Source: Haemaphysalis longicornis (taxonomy: Eukaryota; Arthropoda; Arachnida; Ixodida; Ixodidae). From it: 64,000 bases of DNA. A program made the translations under genes and the position numbers. Shown here in pieces: positions 21,913 to 32,097 of the stretch. The notes under the pieces are model-generated. The model did no database searches and was not told where the DNA came from. It saw only the letters and a program-made list of their open reading frames with translations. Within the stretch, counting starts at the first letter, position 1. Every line of letters begins with the position of its first letter. The stretch covers positions 330,602,941-330,666,940 of the forward strand of contig CM023448.1 of the NCBI GenBank assembly GCA_013339765.2, read 5' to 3'.

Positions 21913-23617
21913 GGGTATCTTGCGAGGACGGACGAAGATATGGCTTCTCCCTACGTGAAGTTCGCGCCGCCGATGCGCTTTGGCTTTCCAGTGCGTCTAG
22001 TCTGCTTAACGTAAGGCCGATGGACTGTTGGAGTTTAACTATGCCATCTGTCATGGTTTGCGCCACTTCATTTAGCTTGTCGGCCAGCTTCTCCTCTCCC
22101 CCTGTTGTCTGCATCTCTGGCATCTCACTACGTCTTGGCGTGTCATTCTGCTTGTTATTGTCGTCTACCTTGCGCCGCTTCTCCGCTCCTCCGCTCGTTT
22201 GCGGGGGGGTTGGTTTAGCCTGTGAGGCAACCTGAGCAATTGTAGCTCTGAGGATTGCCATTTCTTTCTTAAGGGCTTCTATTTGCGACTGCAGTTTATT
22301 GCATTCCTCACATTGGGGTTTAGGGGTTTGAGCTGTGGGAAGGGTAACTTGAGACCAGCTCACCTGTGAAGTCCTGGAAGCTTGGGCCCTCATGCGTCCT
22401 CTGTCGCGCTCAGCATCCGCGGCTGGTCGGGACCTGGATCTGGAGCGGGATCTGGAACCGTCCCGGGTCTCGTGCCTGGAGTCTTCAGGTCTATGTTTTG
22501 AGCGGGACCTCGATCGCCTCTCAGCTGCCGTCGTGAACCTTTCCAGCGACGGCCACTGGCTGCGAGGACTGGAGCGAGATGATGATCTCAGTCTTGACCC
22601 GTCGTTCCACGAGACCAAGTGTTCAGATCTATCCTTGGATGCTCCTCTTCTGCCACTTGAGTGCTCTTTACTCTGCTCCCAAGCCTTGCGCCGGAGAATG
22701 TATGGTTGGCGAAAACGTTTTGGGCATTCTCTACACCCTGTGATGTGGTCGCCATTGCAGAGGTCGCATTTCGGATAGCATGGGTGGTTCAGCGCTGGGT
22801 CTCTCACGCCGCACCTCTCACAGGTGCGGATTCCGACATTGACACATACGTCTGCTCTATGTCCTGTACAGTGACAGTTGGTGCAGTATGGAATGGTCTT
22901 CTTATAGATGAAGCATTTCATCTCTACGCCCTTGTAATAAATGTAAAAGGGTACCTTATGACCTTGTATTGTAATGACAACACAGCCCGACATGCCCAGG
23001 CGGCGGCCGCTTAGGAATTCATATCCTGGGCACCAAATGTCGTCCAAGACTTGCTCCATCGTGTACTGCGTTGGTACGCCGCGAATGACACCTTTGCACG
23101 AATTGTAAGGTGAGAGACCATAGAGATTCACCGGGTGGACCCTTCCTTGGACGGTGAGCTGAGTAATCTGGCTTAGGGCTTTTGCTGCTTGTTGGTGTGG
23201 CGTGCTGATAGTTAGAATGTTCAGCTTCTCGTCGATGCGGACGCGGATTTCAGCTTCCCTCCATGACAGGTTGGCTGCGTTGAGAATGCTCTCTGCCAGA
23301 AGTGCCGGGCTGACCGAGCCGAGGTCGAGCCCGTTCTGTGGGCGCATCACAAGCTTGTAGTCTTCCTGTGGTAAGGGCGGTGGTTTAGGCCTAGACGTTT
23401 CCCACCGTGGTTTTAAGGCTGGCTTCGTTGGAGTAGAGTCCTGTTGTTGCTTAGTAGTTGAAGCGTTGGCCTTGTTTCTTCGTTTCGCCGACTTGCTCAT
23501 TACTTCTATCCACTTGTCCCACTTGTCGTCGACATTGGAATTCTCTCCTTCGTTGCAGCGATCTTGCGTCTCCATCTCGTCGTCTCGTGCCCCGTGCTCG
23601 CTGGGTACAGCACACAC
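21875..23617 (-). CDS. LINE-N ORF1, intact zinc-knuckle protein with RS-rich domain
   Basis: The longest uninterrupted LINE ORF1 here (580 residues). Expected to bind element RNA and form ribonucleoprotein particles. About 85-235 is an RRM/PRE_C2HC-like fold region. 245-298 carries three cysteine/histidine knuckles (CTNCHCTGHRADVC, CERCG..., CDLCNGDHITGC). 340-400 is a strongly Arg-Ser-rich tract like that of SR splicing proteins, 436-466 a heptad-like helix (coiled coil likely), and 508-548 another helical stretch. The ATG at 23617 is the first in frame. ORF2 starts 38 nt before its stop. Whether it is still expressed cannot be judged from sequence. Confidence 0.88.
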   Translation of the reverse strand: MCAVPSEHGARDDEMETQDRCNEGENSNVDDKWDKWIEVMSKSAKRRNKANASTTKQQQDSTPTKPALKPRWETSRPKPPPLPQEDYKLVMRPQNGLDLGSVSPALLAESILNAANLSWREAEIRVRIDEKLNILTISTPHQQAAKALSQITQLTVQGRVHPVNLYGLSPYNSCKGVIRGVPTQYTMEQVLDDIWCPGYEFLSGRRLGMSGCVVITIQGHKVPFYIYYKGVEMKCFIYKKTIPYCTNCHCTGHRADVCVNVGIRTCERCGVRDPALNHPCYPKCDLCNGDHITGCRECPKRFRQPYILRRKAWEQSKEHSSGRRGASKDRSEHLVSWNDGSRLRSSSRSSPRSQWPSLERFTTAAERRSRSRSKHRPEDSRHETRDGSRSRSRSRSRPAADAERDRGRMRAQASRTSQVSWSQVTLPTAQTPKPQCEECNKLQSQIEALKKEMAILRATIAQVASQAKPTPPQTSGGAEKRRKVDDNNKQNDTPRRSEMPEMQTTGGEEKLADKLNEVAQTMTDGIVKLQQSIGLTLSRLDALESQSASAARTSRREKPYLRPSSQDTHDQADFTRPIHG

Positions 23618-23894
23618 AGCTTCGGCTGCCGCGATCGTGCCCGCCCCGCGCTCTATACCCGTGGCAGGCGCCGACCACCGGAGTTAGGGTTAGCGCGGTG
23701 GCGTCCGCTTCAAATTGTCAAATCGTTGCAAGAAATGAACTCACGAGCTTGAGAGTTGGTTCTGCGTGATCCTGGTAGCTTCGCGAAAACGTTCTTCTTG
23801 TTTGCACTGCCGAAAAATGAGACTCTCCGTCCACTTGGAAACAAATCGCAGGAGCTCATACGAGACACGTCTGTTCTATGCAATGGCACGTGCA

Positions 23895-24340
23895 TATGCA
23901 AGGGCGTGGCACAGGGTGCAAGGAAGCTTGGAACAAGCAAACTGTGGGTCCAATCTTCAAGAAAGAACGCCGAGGAGAACTTTCCGGCCTTACCGGTTCT
24001 TCAACGCGGGCCAAAGCAGCCGCCCCCTGCTGCACCAGCACTGGCAGAGCGCTCTCCAGCAGTTCAGCATGATCCTACTCCCAGGCACGCGGAACCACCT
24101 GCATCTACAGGGGTGCCTGTGATAGCACCGGCTACGCGGTCTTCAGCCTCTGCTCGCCGAGCTTCACTGCAACATCAGTGTGAACTAAAAGACGAGCGAA
24201 ACACTGGGGGCCTGTTTTCGGTGCTGTCCTCTCTCATTGAGGCTGTGCGCATCCTCCTCGCTCCCCTTTCATCTCCGATAGCCGCGGCTGTTTTGACGCT
24301 CATGGACTTTGTATCGCCCCTCCTCGCACAATGGCCGTAG
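23895..24340 (+). pseudogene. LINE-O ORF1, 3' portion
   Basis: Resumes LINE-O ORF1 in the same frame after LINE-N (the frame is open from 23756, but 23756-23894 belongs to LINE-N). It includes a basic segment, NAEENFPALP (a motif common in insect and tick gag-like ORF1 tails), a Pro-rich linker and a hydrophobic C-terminus ending LAQWP. Its TAG overlaps the ORF2 ATG (ATGGCCGTAG). Confidence 0.85.
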
Positions 24341-24631
24341 CAGTCCCTAGACAGCAGCAAACTCGGGACATCGCAAAACTCTCAACGTCAACTCACCCAG
24401 GCATCCTACAGTGGAATTGCCGGGGCCTCGCAAACAAAATCGGAGAACTGAAATTCCGAGTGCAATACGGTAAGCTACGGATATGGGCACTGCTCTTGCA
24501 GGAACATAATGCATTGCACTCACTACCTGGCTTTTTGGGGCATCATTTCCTTACCATACCAGATGGGCGCAAGAATGCCACGGATGCCCATCCCGGCAAG
24601 GCTGCCGTGTATGTATCTGCTCAATACCCAC
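24331..24631 (+). pseudogene. LINE-O ORF2, endonuclease N-terminus
   Basis: First part of ORF2: GILQWNCRGLANKIGELK (Asn of the catalytic WNCRG motif) and ALLLQEHN (catalytic Glu), then AAVYVSAQYP. It stops being LINE at 24631, where the 2.7-kb insertion begins, and resumes at 27343. Confidence 0.9.
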
Positions 24632-27337
24632 TCTAAGGGTTGCAGGCGCCAGCGACGCTGCAAAGTCGAACGCATGGGAAGCGGCGGTTCCCTGAAGGGC
24701 GCATGAAGGTGAAGGGGGCGTGAGAAGAGGTCCCGCCTTCATTTATTGAGGACGGCCGAGAGGTTAGCAGAAGGCGAACAGCGGCGGAGACGGGCGAGCC
24801 ATGGCGCCGGTGCTGAATCCTGCGTGGCAGAGTGCGAGCTTGGTGCTGTCGGCTCGGTGTCTGGATTCCGACTGCCGGCCGCGTGACTCGTGCCTCGTGG
24901 CTCCCGGCTCGGGACAGGATCTGAGGTCACGCGGTGCACTGCTCTGGCGGCGCGAGCTCCGCTGCCGCGGCTGAGCTGCTACAACTGCTCCCCCTCCAGT
25001 TGGCTCGCGGTATTGAGACGCGAGAGAACGAACAAGAAATGAGCAAAAGATTGAGAACAAAAAATGTCCTATATACAAGTTCATTCCAGTCACAGTCCCA
25101 GAGGGAGGGGAACGGCAAGCTGTACACTATTTACAAGTTGTGTCCAGTCCTGGTGAGGCCGTGGAATCCGTCCGGTGGTTTGCCGTTAGTTCGGGTGGTC
25201 TTCCCAGGCTGCTCAGCGGTGGACGAGTCACCGGACGCAGGACTAGTCGAGGAGGGCAAGAAAGCAGGGTCTTCTGGTTGAACAGGGTGTCGCACAGAAG
25301 CACTGACGGGTCTCCGGCAATAAAACGTGGCTGTTTGGGTACCGGGTGCTTCGTACCACAATACCATGATGCTGCTGCTTTTAGAACACGCTGGTGGGGA
25401 CATCGCCACGATCTTAACATGAGCTTTCAGTTGACGACGTTCGGAGTGAAGGGTTGTCGTTTGGCGGTCATGCCTGGCGTGGTGCTGCTGTGTCTTGTGT
25501 TTGCGTTGGCACTGATTGCAGCCACCTGCCAGTGGTCGTTTGCGATGGTGGCAGATTACCCGCTGGTGCGCAGTCTTGGCCATCGTTCTTAGAGACACGA
25601 TAGTCCTTCCGAAAGACTTGCGTGGGCAAGTGCCTTGGAGAAGAGGTGGCAATTTTGCAGGTCCAGTGAAGTTCTCGATCCCTGGGATGTTGGAGTCGGC
25701 TTTCTGAACGTAGGGCATGCTCTCAGGAAGGTCTGCCCCACCAGCTACCACTGACTGCTGAGCTAGAACTGGGGACGTGCTGCTTGCTCGTTGCGGTGAA
25801 TTGCGACGAGTTGGATTCGAGATGACACTACGCAAAACGCCTCTGTCCTCGGTCCCGCCTTCATTTATTGAGGAGGGCCGAGAGGTTAGCAGAAGGCGAA
25901 CAGCGGCGGAGACGGGCGAGCCATGGCGCCAATGCTGATCCTGCGTGGGAGAGTGCGAGCTTGGTGCTGTCGGCTCGGTGTCTGGATTCCAACTGCCGGC
26001 AGCGTGACTCGTGCCTCGTGGCTCCCGGCTCGGGACAGGCATCCTAGGTCACGCGGTGCACTGCTCTGGAGGTGCGAGCTCGGCTGCCGCGGCTGAGCTG
26101 CTACAAAGGGCTTTATGGCAGCCAGCCTGTCAACAGCAGGCGGCCTTTGGATCATTCCGCCTGCGTCGAGACGAATTGTCTTGAGCCTCGGCTGGGCTGT
26201 GACGTTGTTTTGAACGGCGAGTTGCAAAGCACAGTACGAGCGTGGGAAAGCGTGGGTAGGATGCTCGATGCGCTTTCCGTGAACGGGGCGGCGGTTGCTT
26301 CGGGGGCCGTCTGTGCGCGCGTTCAGCCAGAGGGACGGTCGTAAAACCAAGTGGCCCGACGCGCTTCCGATAGCGGGGTAGCAAGGGGCTGTCAACTGTG
26401 CTTGAACGGCGGCCGATTTGGGGCGGTGTTTCTGCCTTTGTTGACCCGCGCGCACAGTAAGGAAGTGCGAAGATGTTCCGTTGGAAATGCAACGCAGCGG
26501 GGTCCGCGCGTCCCATGTGGTTTCTGCCCAGGATCGCCTGTCAATGGCAAGGAGCCTCGAGGGCGCGCTGCGTTCGTTAAGAGGAACGGATACGGGTCAC
26601 CTCGGGGTTGTGGTGGTGGTCCAACTTTGGACAAGGTGTTATACGCGTAAAGTGTGGGCGTGGGAACGAGCAACGCAGGCAACGTGCGTAAAAGCTTGCC
26701 CCGGGCGCTTGCACGTGTTTCCTCGGGTTGTTGAGTGTTTATTGTATTGGTTTTGTTTGCATTTTTTCTTTTACTTTTTTTGGTGAGAGAGAGAGTGACC
26801 AGCGTTTGAGGGTTACGGGGGCGTTGCCTACCACGGTTTAGGCCCGGATTTGGTAATCCGGCCAATCAGGGCGCCAGGTGATACCGATTGGACTGTGTAT
26901 CGGGGGTGGAGCCTAAGTAACCCATCAAAACCACGAGACACGAGGTCTCGTAGTCGAATCCTCAGGGTTTTAGTGTGCTATACATGGCCGGCGTATTGCC
27001 GGGCTAGCCAGGCTCGGCTAGGGAGGATCTCACCACTTGGGTAATCTTAGGTCAGGGTCCGTCGCTGACGGGGGTGCCGCGTGCACAAAGTTGTAGCCGA
27101 CTGAGACTCTCACTTCATTTCATAGTTCGTTAACTCTATATTCAGTCTGTAAATATTCTGTATATGTCTTTTGCTTAAATATACAGTTTTGAAAACCCTC
27201 TATCAACTATCGTCGTCGTGTCATCAGTGCCGCAACCATCAGGCACCAACGCAGATCATCATCAAGAAGGCTTCTGTCATGACGCCACAACATCGGCGTC
27301 CCATCATAGAAGCATCAACAACGAACCAACATTTACT
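24632..27337. mobile_element. 2.7-kb insertion in LINE-O ORF2, class unresolved
   Basis: The LINE-O endonuclease frame is interrupted between two copies of CCCAC (24627-24631 and 27338-27342). Deleting the insertion plus one copy rejoins the frame (SAQYP directly into HTQIDLNVW). A 5-bp duplication suits LTR elements and several DNA transposons. The ends are TCTAAGGG and CATTTACT, not a canonical TG/CA pair. 24632-24728 and 26107-27337 are GC-rich and non-coding, with a polyadenylation-like AT-rich area near 27130-27190. It may be a long solo LTR or a non-autonomous element. It contains the small LTR element at 24729-26106. Confidence 0.6.
24729..26106 (-). mobile_element. Small LTR retrotransposon-like element (TRIM-like)
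   Basis: Two direct repeats of 256 bp (24729-24984 and 25851-26106, about 95 percent identical by eye) enclose 866 bp. Read on the minus strand, each repeat starts TTGTAGCAGCTCAGCC and ends with AATAAATGAAGGCGGGACC, a polyadenylation signal near the LTR end. The purine tract CTGGAGGGGGAGCAG (24985-24999) lies directly against the 3' LTR, as a plus-strand primer should. A 303-codon minus frame (25131-26042) spans the 5' LTR and internal region, but no gag, protease, RT or integrase domain is recognisable. Neither a clear tRNA primer site nor an exact target duplication was found. Confidence 0.65.
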
Positions 27338-27342
27338 CCCAC

Positions 27343-27931
27343 ATACACAGATAGACCTTAATGTTTGGTGTAACACCAACCAGGAAGTAGTTGCTGTTCA
27401 CGTGCGTCTTCCGCGCCGTACGGTTATACTCGTCTCGATCTATATACGCCCTGCGCCATCGGCCGGTTACGTCTTGGCTGGTTTGCTCCTTTACGAAGAG
27501 CGTACCCGGGCGTCCCAATCCTTGTCGGTGCTGACTTTAATGCACCACACATGGAATGGGGATACGCAATGACCTCCCGCCATGGCACAAAAATTTACGA
27601 GACTTTCACGCCTACCCGCATGACTACTACAAATTCTTCCGATCTAACGTGGTGGATGGGAAATCGGTCGCCCTACTGGCAGGTACAGCCAGACGCCTGG
27701 GGCAGTGATCACCTCCCTATACTTATTCATCTACGCCCGCACACTACCTCCGAAGTCAAGCGGAAGGCCTGTATTACCAACTGGGACAAATTCCGTTCAC
27801 TTACTGCGGACGTGCCGCTATCGGGATCTACATTACGCAGTACACTGACTCAAAAGCTAAAGGAGGCGACGATCGAAACGGGGGTAGAGGAGGCCAAACC
27901 GAACCCTGACATGCACCTTCTTAATTTGTGA
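27343..27931 (+). pseudogene. LINE-O ORF2, endonuclease C-half
   Basis: Resumed ORF2: HTQIDLNVW, VILVSIYIRP, then after a frameshift near 27515 the motif GADFNAPHMEWGY (metal-binding aspartate and asparagine). The rest follows in the frame open at 27551: SDLTWWMGN and WGSDHLPI, the latter with the catalytic Ser-Asp-His. It terminates at 27929-27931, next to the start of the 74-bp duplication. Confidence 0.88.
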
Positions 27932-28035
27932 GCGGCACGGAAAAGAGCAGATATCGCTGCTCGGAGGCCAAACCGAACCCTGACATGCACCTTCTTAATT
28001 TGTGAGCGGCACGGAAAAGAGCAGATATCGCTGCT
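27888..28035 (+). repeat. 74-bp tandem duplication inside LINE-O ORF2
   Basis: Two adjacent, essentially identical 74-bp copies starting GAGGCCAAACCGAACCCTGA. The period is not a multiple of three, so it shifts the ORF2 frame between endonuclease and reverse transcriptase. The absence of divergence between the copies suggests it arose long after LINE-O inserted, or is an assembly artefact. Confidence 0.95.
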
Positions 28036-28149
28036 CGGAGAAATCCGGACTCCCTCCCGGACAGGATCAGGGTTAACCGCCTTACAGCCAAATCCCGACA
28101 ATACCAAAAGGTTCTTTCCCGTGAAAGGTGGCTACGGTGGTGCAATGGT

Positions 28150-29900
28150 ATGAATGGCCATACATCAAATCGCACACTTTGGAGCACATTCCGAGCAATG
28201 GAAAACGGTCGTCGACCACCAGATCCAGTGGCAAGCTCCCGCTTTGCGGCTCAGGAGACTCCAGAAGAATTTGCCAAACGGGCAGCTCGACAATTTTTCC
28301 CTCTACACGATGTGCCGCACACGCTTCCCCAAGATCCCCCTCCTCCTTCAGCAGACACGGACGGCCTGGGGACTCCGTTTACGCTTCCGGAACTACTACT
28401 ACTCGCCGCTATTGAATGTTCCAAAAAGCGTACCACCCCAGGCCCGGAAGGCATACCGTACGAGGTTTACCAAAACCTGGAGGGTGGTATCCTCAATACT
28501 ATTCTGGATATAATTAATGAAACCTGGACAACCTCAACAATGCCGGCCGAATGGAAGCACTCAATAGTTATCCCATTAGCTAAGACTGGAAAACCTCCTA
28601 ACCGATTAGAAAATCTCCGCCCAATCTCCTTGACACTCACCATCTGAAAACTAGCCGAACGAATGCTGGCGACACGTCTTTCTTGATGGCTGGAGAAGCA
28701 TCGCAAATATCACCCAGCACAAATCGGGTTTCGTCCTGGTCTTGGCACGGAAGATGGTTTGGCGATGTTGTCCGAAGACATCTTGAATGTTTCCTCCTAC
28801 AGCCACGCCACTCGTACCATACTGCAACCGATATTTCAAAGGATTATGATAACCTATCCCACGACACTATCATACGTGCTATGCTTGAGTTGGGCCTGCC
28901 ACGTCGTGTGGTTGATTATGTCGCCGCCTTTTTGAAAAACCGTACATTCGCTGTCTGTGTAGAAGGGAAGCCAGTAGGACTGTTTCACTCTGTGCATGGT
29001 GTCCCCCAGGGAGCTGCGCTGTCACCCATACTTTTTAATATTGTATTTGTTCACTTAGCGTGGCAGCTCGACACTGTGCATCACACACGCTTCCTCATCT
29101 ACGCGGATGATGTCACAGTATGGTCGACGCACAAAAACGTACAGATGCAGTATACAGCGCTGCAGAAGGCTCTTGAAGTTATCCTGGCATTTGCAGCGAA
29201 GGTTGGTCTTACTGTATCCGCCGAGAAGACTTATTACATGACAGTCGCTAACAAAGCTGGCCGCAAGAAGCTTGCCGTCCACCTTCCATCTATACGCATA
29301 GGCGCTCATCCGCTTGCTGAAGCAACAGAGCTCCGTATTGTGGGCCTGCATATTCACCAGGCTGGTACCGCTACAGCATGGCTGAAAGCAGTGAGGCAAA
29401 CGGCGGCAAATACCATTCGCCTAATCCGCCGCATTGCGCCAAAAGCGGGTGGTGCAAGAACTGAGGTCGCTCGGAGGCTGGCGTGCGCTGTGCTTCAAGC
29501 ACGATTAGTTTATGAAGCCCAGTTTCAGCGTCTTACTGTATACCAACATGCTAAACTGGAAGCTATTAATAGAGACGCCATGCGAGCCATCACCGGTCTC
29601 CCTCGCATTACCCCGATACCGGTCCTTCAGGAACAAGCTCAGCTCAACACAATTGACGAGCTCATAAATCAACGCCGAGCTGTGCGACTGTCAAAGTATG
29701 CATGTCTGCAGAACGGCCTTGCACTGTACGACCACTTCAACCCGGGCACCTTGGCTCCTCCGGAAAGTCAGTATGAGTTTCCACCCTGGGGTTATACGAT
29801 TATAATCTCCAACAAGACAAGCCATCTGCAGAGAAGGCGGACCAAGGAGGGTGAAGTACAGCTCTCTCCCCTCCCAAATAACCCGGGACCAGACGATTAA
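28150..29900 (+). pseudogene. LINE-O ORF2, reverse transcriptase
   Basis: 28150-28647 contains the fingers region: KKRTTPGPEGIPYEVYQNL and LENLRPISLT, then a TGA (28645-28647). Coding similarity continues in other frames to about 28810 and then in the 28683-29900 frame: motif A TDISKDYDNLSHD, motif B GVPQGAALSPILFN, catalytic YADD (residues 140-143 of that frame), and the thumb to QAQLNTIDELINQRRAVRLSKY. Catalytic aspartates are retained. The first 45 codons of the second frame are out of register with the LINE protein. Confidence 0.9.
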
Positions 29901-30716
29901 TGCCTCCTCTACACCGACGCTTCATGCACAGGAACGCATGGAGTCACAGCGTGGACCAGCCCCACTCATCCCACCATCGAAGGCCGCATTCCCTACGCCT
30001 CTGCCACATGCACCCCAATCCTGCTGGAATTGCAGGCTATACACGACGCCCTACTGTGTGCAGCCTCTTCCCATTAAGACTTGACAACCATCAATATTCG
30101 TACCGACTCTACGCAAGTGATCCACTATTTGAAACAAGTTGTGCATACCCCAATCATCTGCCAACGCATCCACCAGCTCCACAGCAAAATGACATCCAAA
30201 GTGGTTGTGTCATGGGTTCCTCGTCACACCAGTATTGTAGGAAATGAACGGGCTGACTTCCTGTCACACAACTGCCCGGTCCCATCATCTCCCGCCCAGC
30301 TCCCACGTCACCCATGGGCCACAAGAATGGCTGCAAAGGAGAGTCTTCGACGCCGAACGCGTGCTCTCATACCTCCGTGTTCGGTTCTCCTCCCCCTAAA
30401 CCTTACCAGGATGGAGGAGGTTCAACTACGAAGGATCCGACTGGGCGTGGCTCTTACTCCTGCCCGCACGAGTGGATGGAAAGGGGATTACCGAGGGCAT
30501 GTGAAATTTCCAACCTGCTCTGAGGAAACGGTTCCGGCAGACCTTCACCACCTAATGTGGACATGCCCTGGAACTAAGGACATTCGAAGGAAATGTTTGA
30601 CGGCAGCAGGCCTAAATTTGCGGCAAGATACGCATTACCATCGGTGGCTCCATGGTCCTGCCTACCGTTCCTTGCTGGACTATATCCGGGAGGCCAACCT
30701 AGTTTCCTGGAAATAG
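29900..30716 (+). pseudogene. LINE-O ORF2, RNase H domain and C-terminus
   Basis: RNase H begins in the frame overlapping 29900-30080 with LYTDAS (first Asp) and LELQAIHDALL (Glu). A stop near 30082 and a frame change follow, then the 211-codon frame 30081-30716 gives IRTDSTQVIHYL (second Asp) and VPRHTSIVGNERADFLS (third Asp). After it comes a region with a CSEETVPADLHHLMWTC-type Cys/His knuckle. This arrangement defines an I-group LINE. The ORF ends at 30716; the 3' UTR and A-rich tail end near 30780. Confidence 0.88.
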
Positions 30717-30840
30717 TTCGGAGCCGCTTAGTGTCTACTAAGCCTTGAGGCTATTAAATAAACGAAAAAACAACAAAAAATCGTTGGGGGATAGAGGTAT
30801 ACTGTTTTACTGTAATAGTCTCGTGTCTTTGAAGCACGAA

Positions 30841-30930
30841 GCGTTCTAGCGCGAGGAGTAAACGAGTGTTCCGGTTGTTTTTTTAGTACGCGTTACGTTC
30901 TAGCGCGAGGCGTAAACGAGTGTCCCGGTG
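30841..30930 (+). repeat. Two-copy tandem repeat, 54-bp period
   Basis: CGTTCTAGCGCGAGG, with AGTAAACGAGTGTTCCGGT or CGTAAACGAGTGTCCCGGT after it, occurs at about 30842 and 30896. It lies between the LINE-O tail and the next composite repeat. Confidence 0.8.
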
Positions 30931-30934
30931 TTTC

Positions 30935-31391
30935 TTAAAGCAAAGGGCTTTTAAGCTAGCACAGGCGGCTAGCACATGCGCTAGCAGTTATCAAAATTTA
31001 AAGGAAGCTCATACCAACGCAGGCATCTCACTTCTCCGTCTCTGTCGCCGATCTTCGTCGCCTTCGTCGGCGGGGACAGAGATGGGAGAAGTGAGATCGT
31101 CTAACACCGGGTTTGAGCTTCCTTTCATTTTATATATAAAAAAGATTTTCCACTCATGTGCTTCACCAATACAACTCAACCAACCACCATGCATGGATCA
31201 TGCATTGATTTAACCTTAGCAAAGAATATTGCTTTGAAGTAATAAAGTGTGTGGTTAAGTGCATTTCACTTGTCTCTGGTTTCACTCTTGTAATGCCACG
31301 TGTGTGAATTCAAGTGATGTCGCATCGGTAATCGTTGTGGGTGTCGTTTACAGATTCTCTTTCCAACCACCTTTACAGGGAGGATTGGCGC
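30935..31391 (-). mobile_element. Composite repeat, short form with foldback core
   Basis: Member of the composite family described at 49901-52158, on the opposite strand: it starts TTAAAGCAAAGGGCTTTTAA and ends GGATTGGCGC. The centre (30997-31125) is an imperfect palindrome beginning TTTAAAGGAAGCTCA and closing TGAGCTTCCTTTC, with ATCTCACTTCTCC/GGAGAAGTGAGAT-type inner pairing. It lacks the LINE cargo and the tRNA-like block of the long forms, so it looks like an internal-deletion derivative or the ancestral short element. Confidence 0.75.
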
Positions 31392-31489
31392 ACTTTACTT
31401 ACACCCATTACCAAGGCACTATTACTGACACCCTTGACAACACAGATTTAGGAAAGGTCTATCATGCGAAACGCAGCTAGCCGCGTTCA

Positions 31490-31835
31490 CACATTATCTT
31501 CACGTCAACCTCGACAATAATGCACGAACAGATACTATATTCCTAGATTTCTAAAAAGAGTTTGATAAGGCCACGCATCACCACCTAATGGCCAAACTTA
31601 ATCTGGCCCTTACGTGTTATCATGGTTCAGCCACATTCTGACTAACAGAAAACCGTTCGTATTAGTTAAAAGCTCGCCCTCAGACACACGCCCCGTTCTT
31701 TCAGGGATACCACAAGGCGAAGGCATGGGCCCTCTCCTTTTTATGTATAAAGGAGAGGAACCATCAACGACCTCCCATTCAATATCAATGAACTCTCATC
31801 ATTCAGTATCGTTAGCAATATCCGCCTATAGGCTA
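31490..31835 (+). mobile_element. LINE reverse transcriptase fragment, highly degraded
   Basis: Fragments of CR1/Jockey-type RT in shifting plus frames: TIFLDF, stop, KEFDKATHHHLMAKL (motif A region), SGIPQGEGMGPLLF (motif B) and INDLPFNI. Stops and frameshifts break it and the catalytic YADD/FADD is not reached. Confidence 0.75.
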
Positions 31836-32097
31836 AGAAATACTCTTCCCTCTCGCGGCCACCGCTTGCGCTGCCGACATGTTCAAGGGCAGAACCGGAA
31901 AGCGCAGCTAACTGCAGAGAGTGTTGGGCTATCTGGCGTGTGCTGTCGATCCAGGATGTCCACATACTATTGTGTGCCACGCTGAGCACAAATTGGGAAC
32001 AAGGACGCTCAAGGGAAAAAGGAAAAAAGCAATAGAAGTTAAAGTATGATTGTTTATTGTGTCATCGCAGGGGGCAGAGTGACCGTGGACGTTGCTA

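Larger units (their letters stand above)
17819..23894 (-). mobile_element. LINE-N: full-length I-group non-LTR retrotransposon nested in LINE-O
   Basis: A 6,076-bp element on the minus strand flanked by TATGCAAG on both sides (17811-17818 and 23895-23902). Reading 5' to 3' on the minus strand: a 5' UTR of about 280 bp, ORF1 (21875-23617), ORF2 in several pieces (17867-21912), and a 3' end with CTTTAATAAAGTTTACTC. ORF1 and ORF2 overlap by 38 nt in different frames. ORF1 is uninterrupted. ORF2 is dead through one frameshift near 21640, an RTE insertion, an in-frame stop at 19023-19025 and at least two later frameshifts. It belongs with R1/I-like elements that carry RNase H. Confidence 0.9.
16481..30780 (+). 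mobile_element. LINE-O: I-group non-LTR retrotransposon split by two insertions
   Basis: Outer element of the nest. Along the plus strand come ORF1 with zinc knuckles, ORF2 endonuclease, reverse transcriptase and RNase H, and a 3' end ATTAAATAAACGAAAAAACAAC near 30760. Removing LINE-N (6.08 kb) and the 2.7-kb insertion leaves about 5.5 kb, a normal full length for an I-group LINE with RNase H. The 5' boundary is a guess placed just upstream of ORF1. ORF1 and ORF2 overlap by 10 nt (ATGGCCGTAG at 24331-24340), so ORF2 is probably translated by reinitiation or slippage. The copy is dead: both insertions, several frameshifts, a 74-bp duplication and stops interrupt it. Confidence 0.85.

Noticed and set aside
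25131..26042. 303-codon minus-strand ORF as a host gene
   Set aside because: It begins inside one LTR-like repeat, has no recognised domain, and its composition follows the GC-rich repeat. Kept only as part of the TRIM-like element.
26392..26865. 157-codon minus-strand ORF
   Set aside because: Proline/arginine-rich reading of GC-rich non-coding insertion sequence; no motif.
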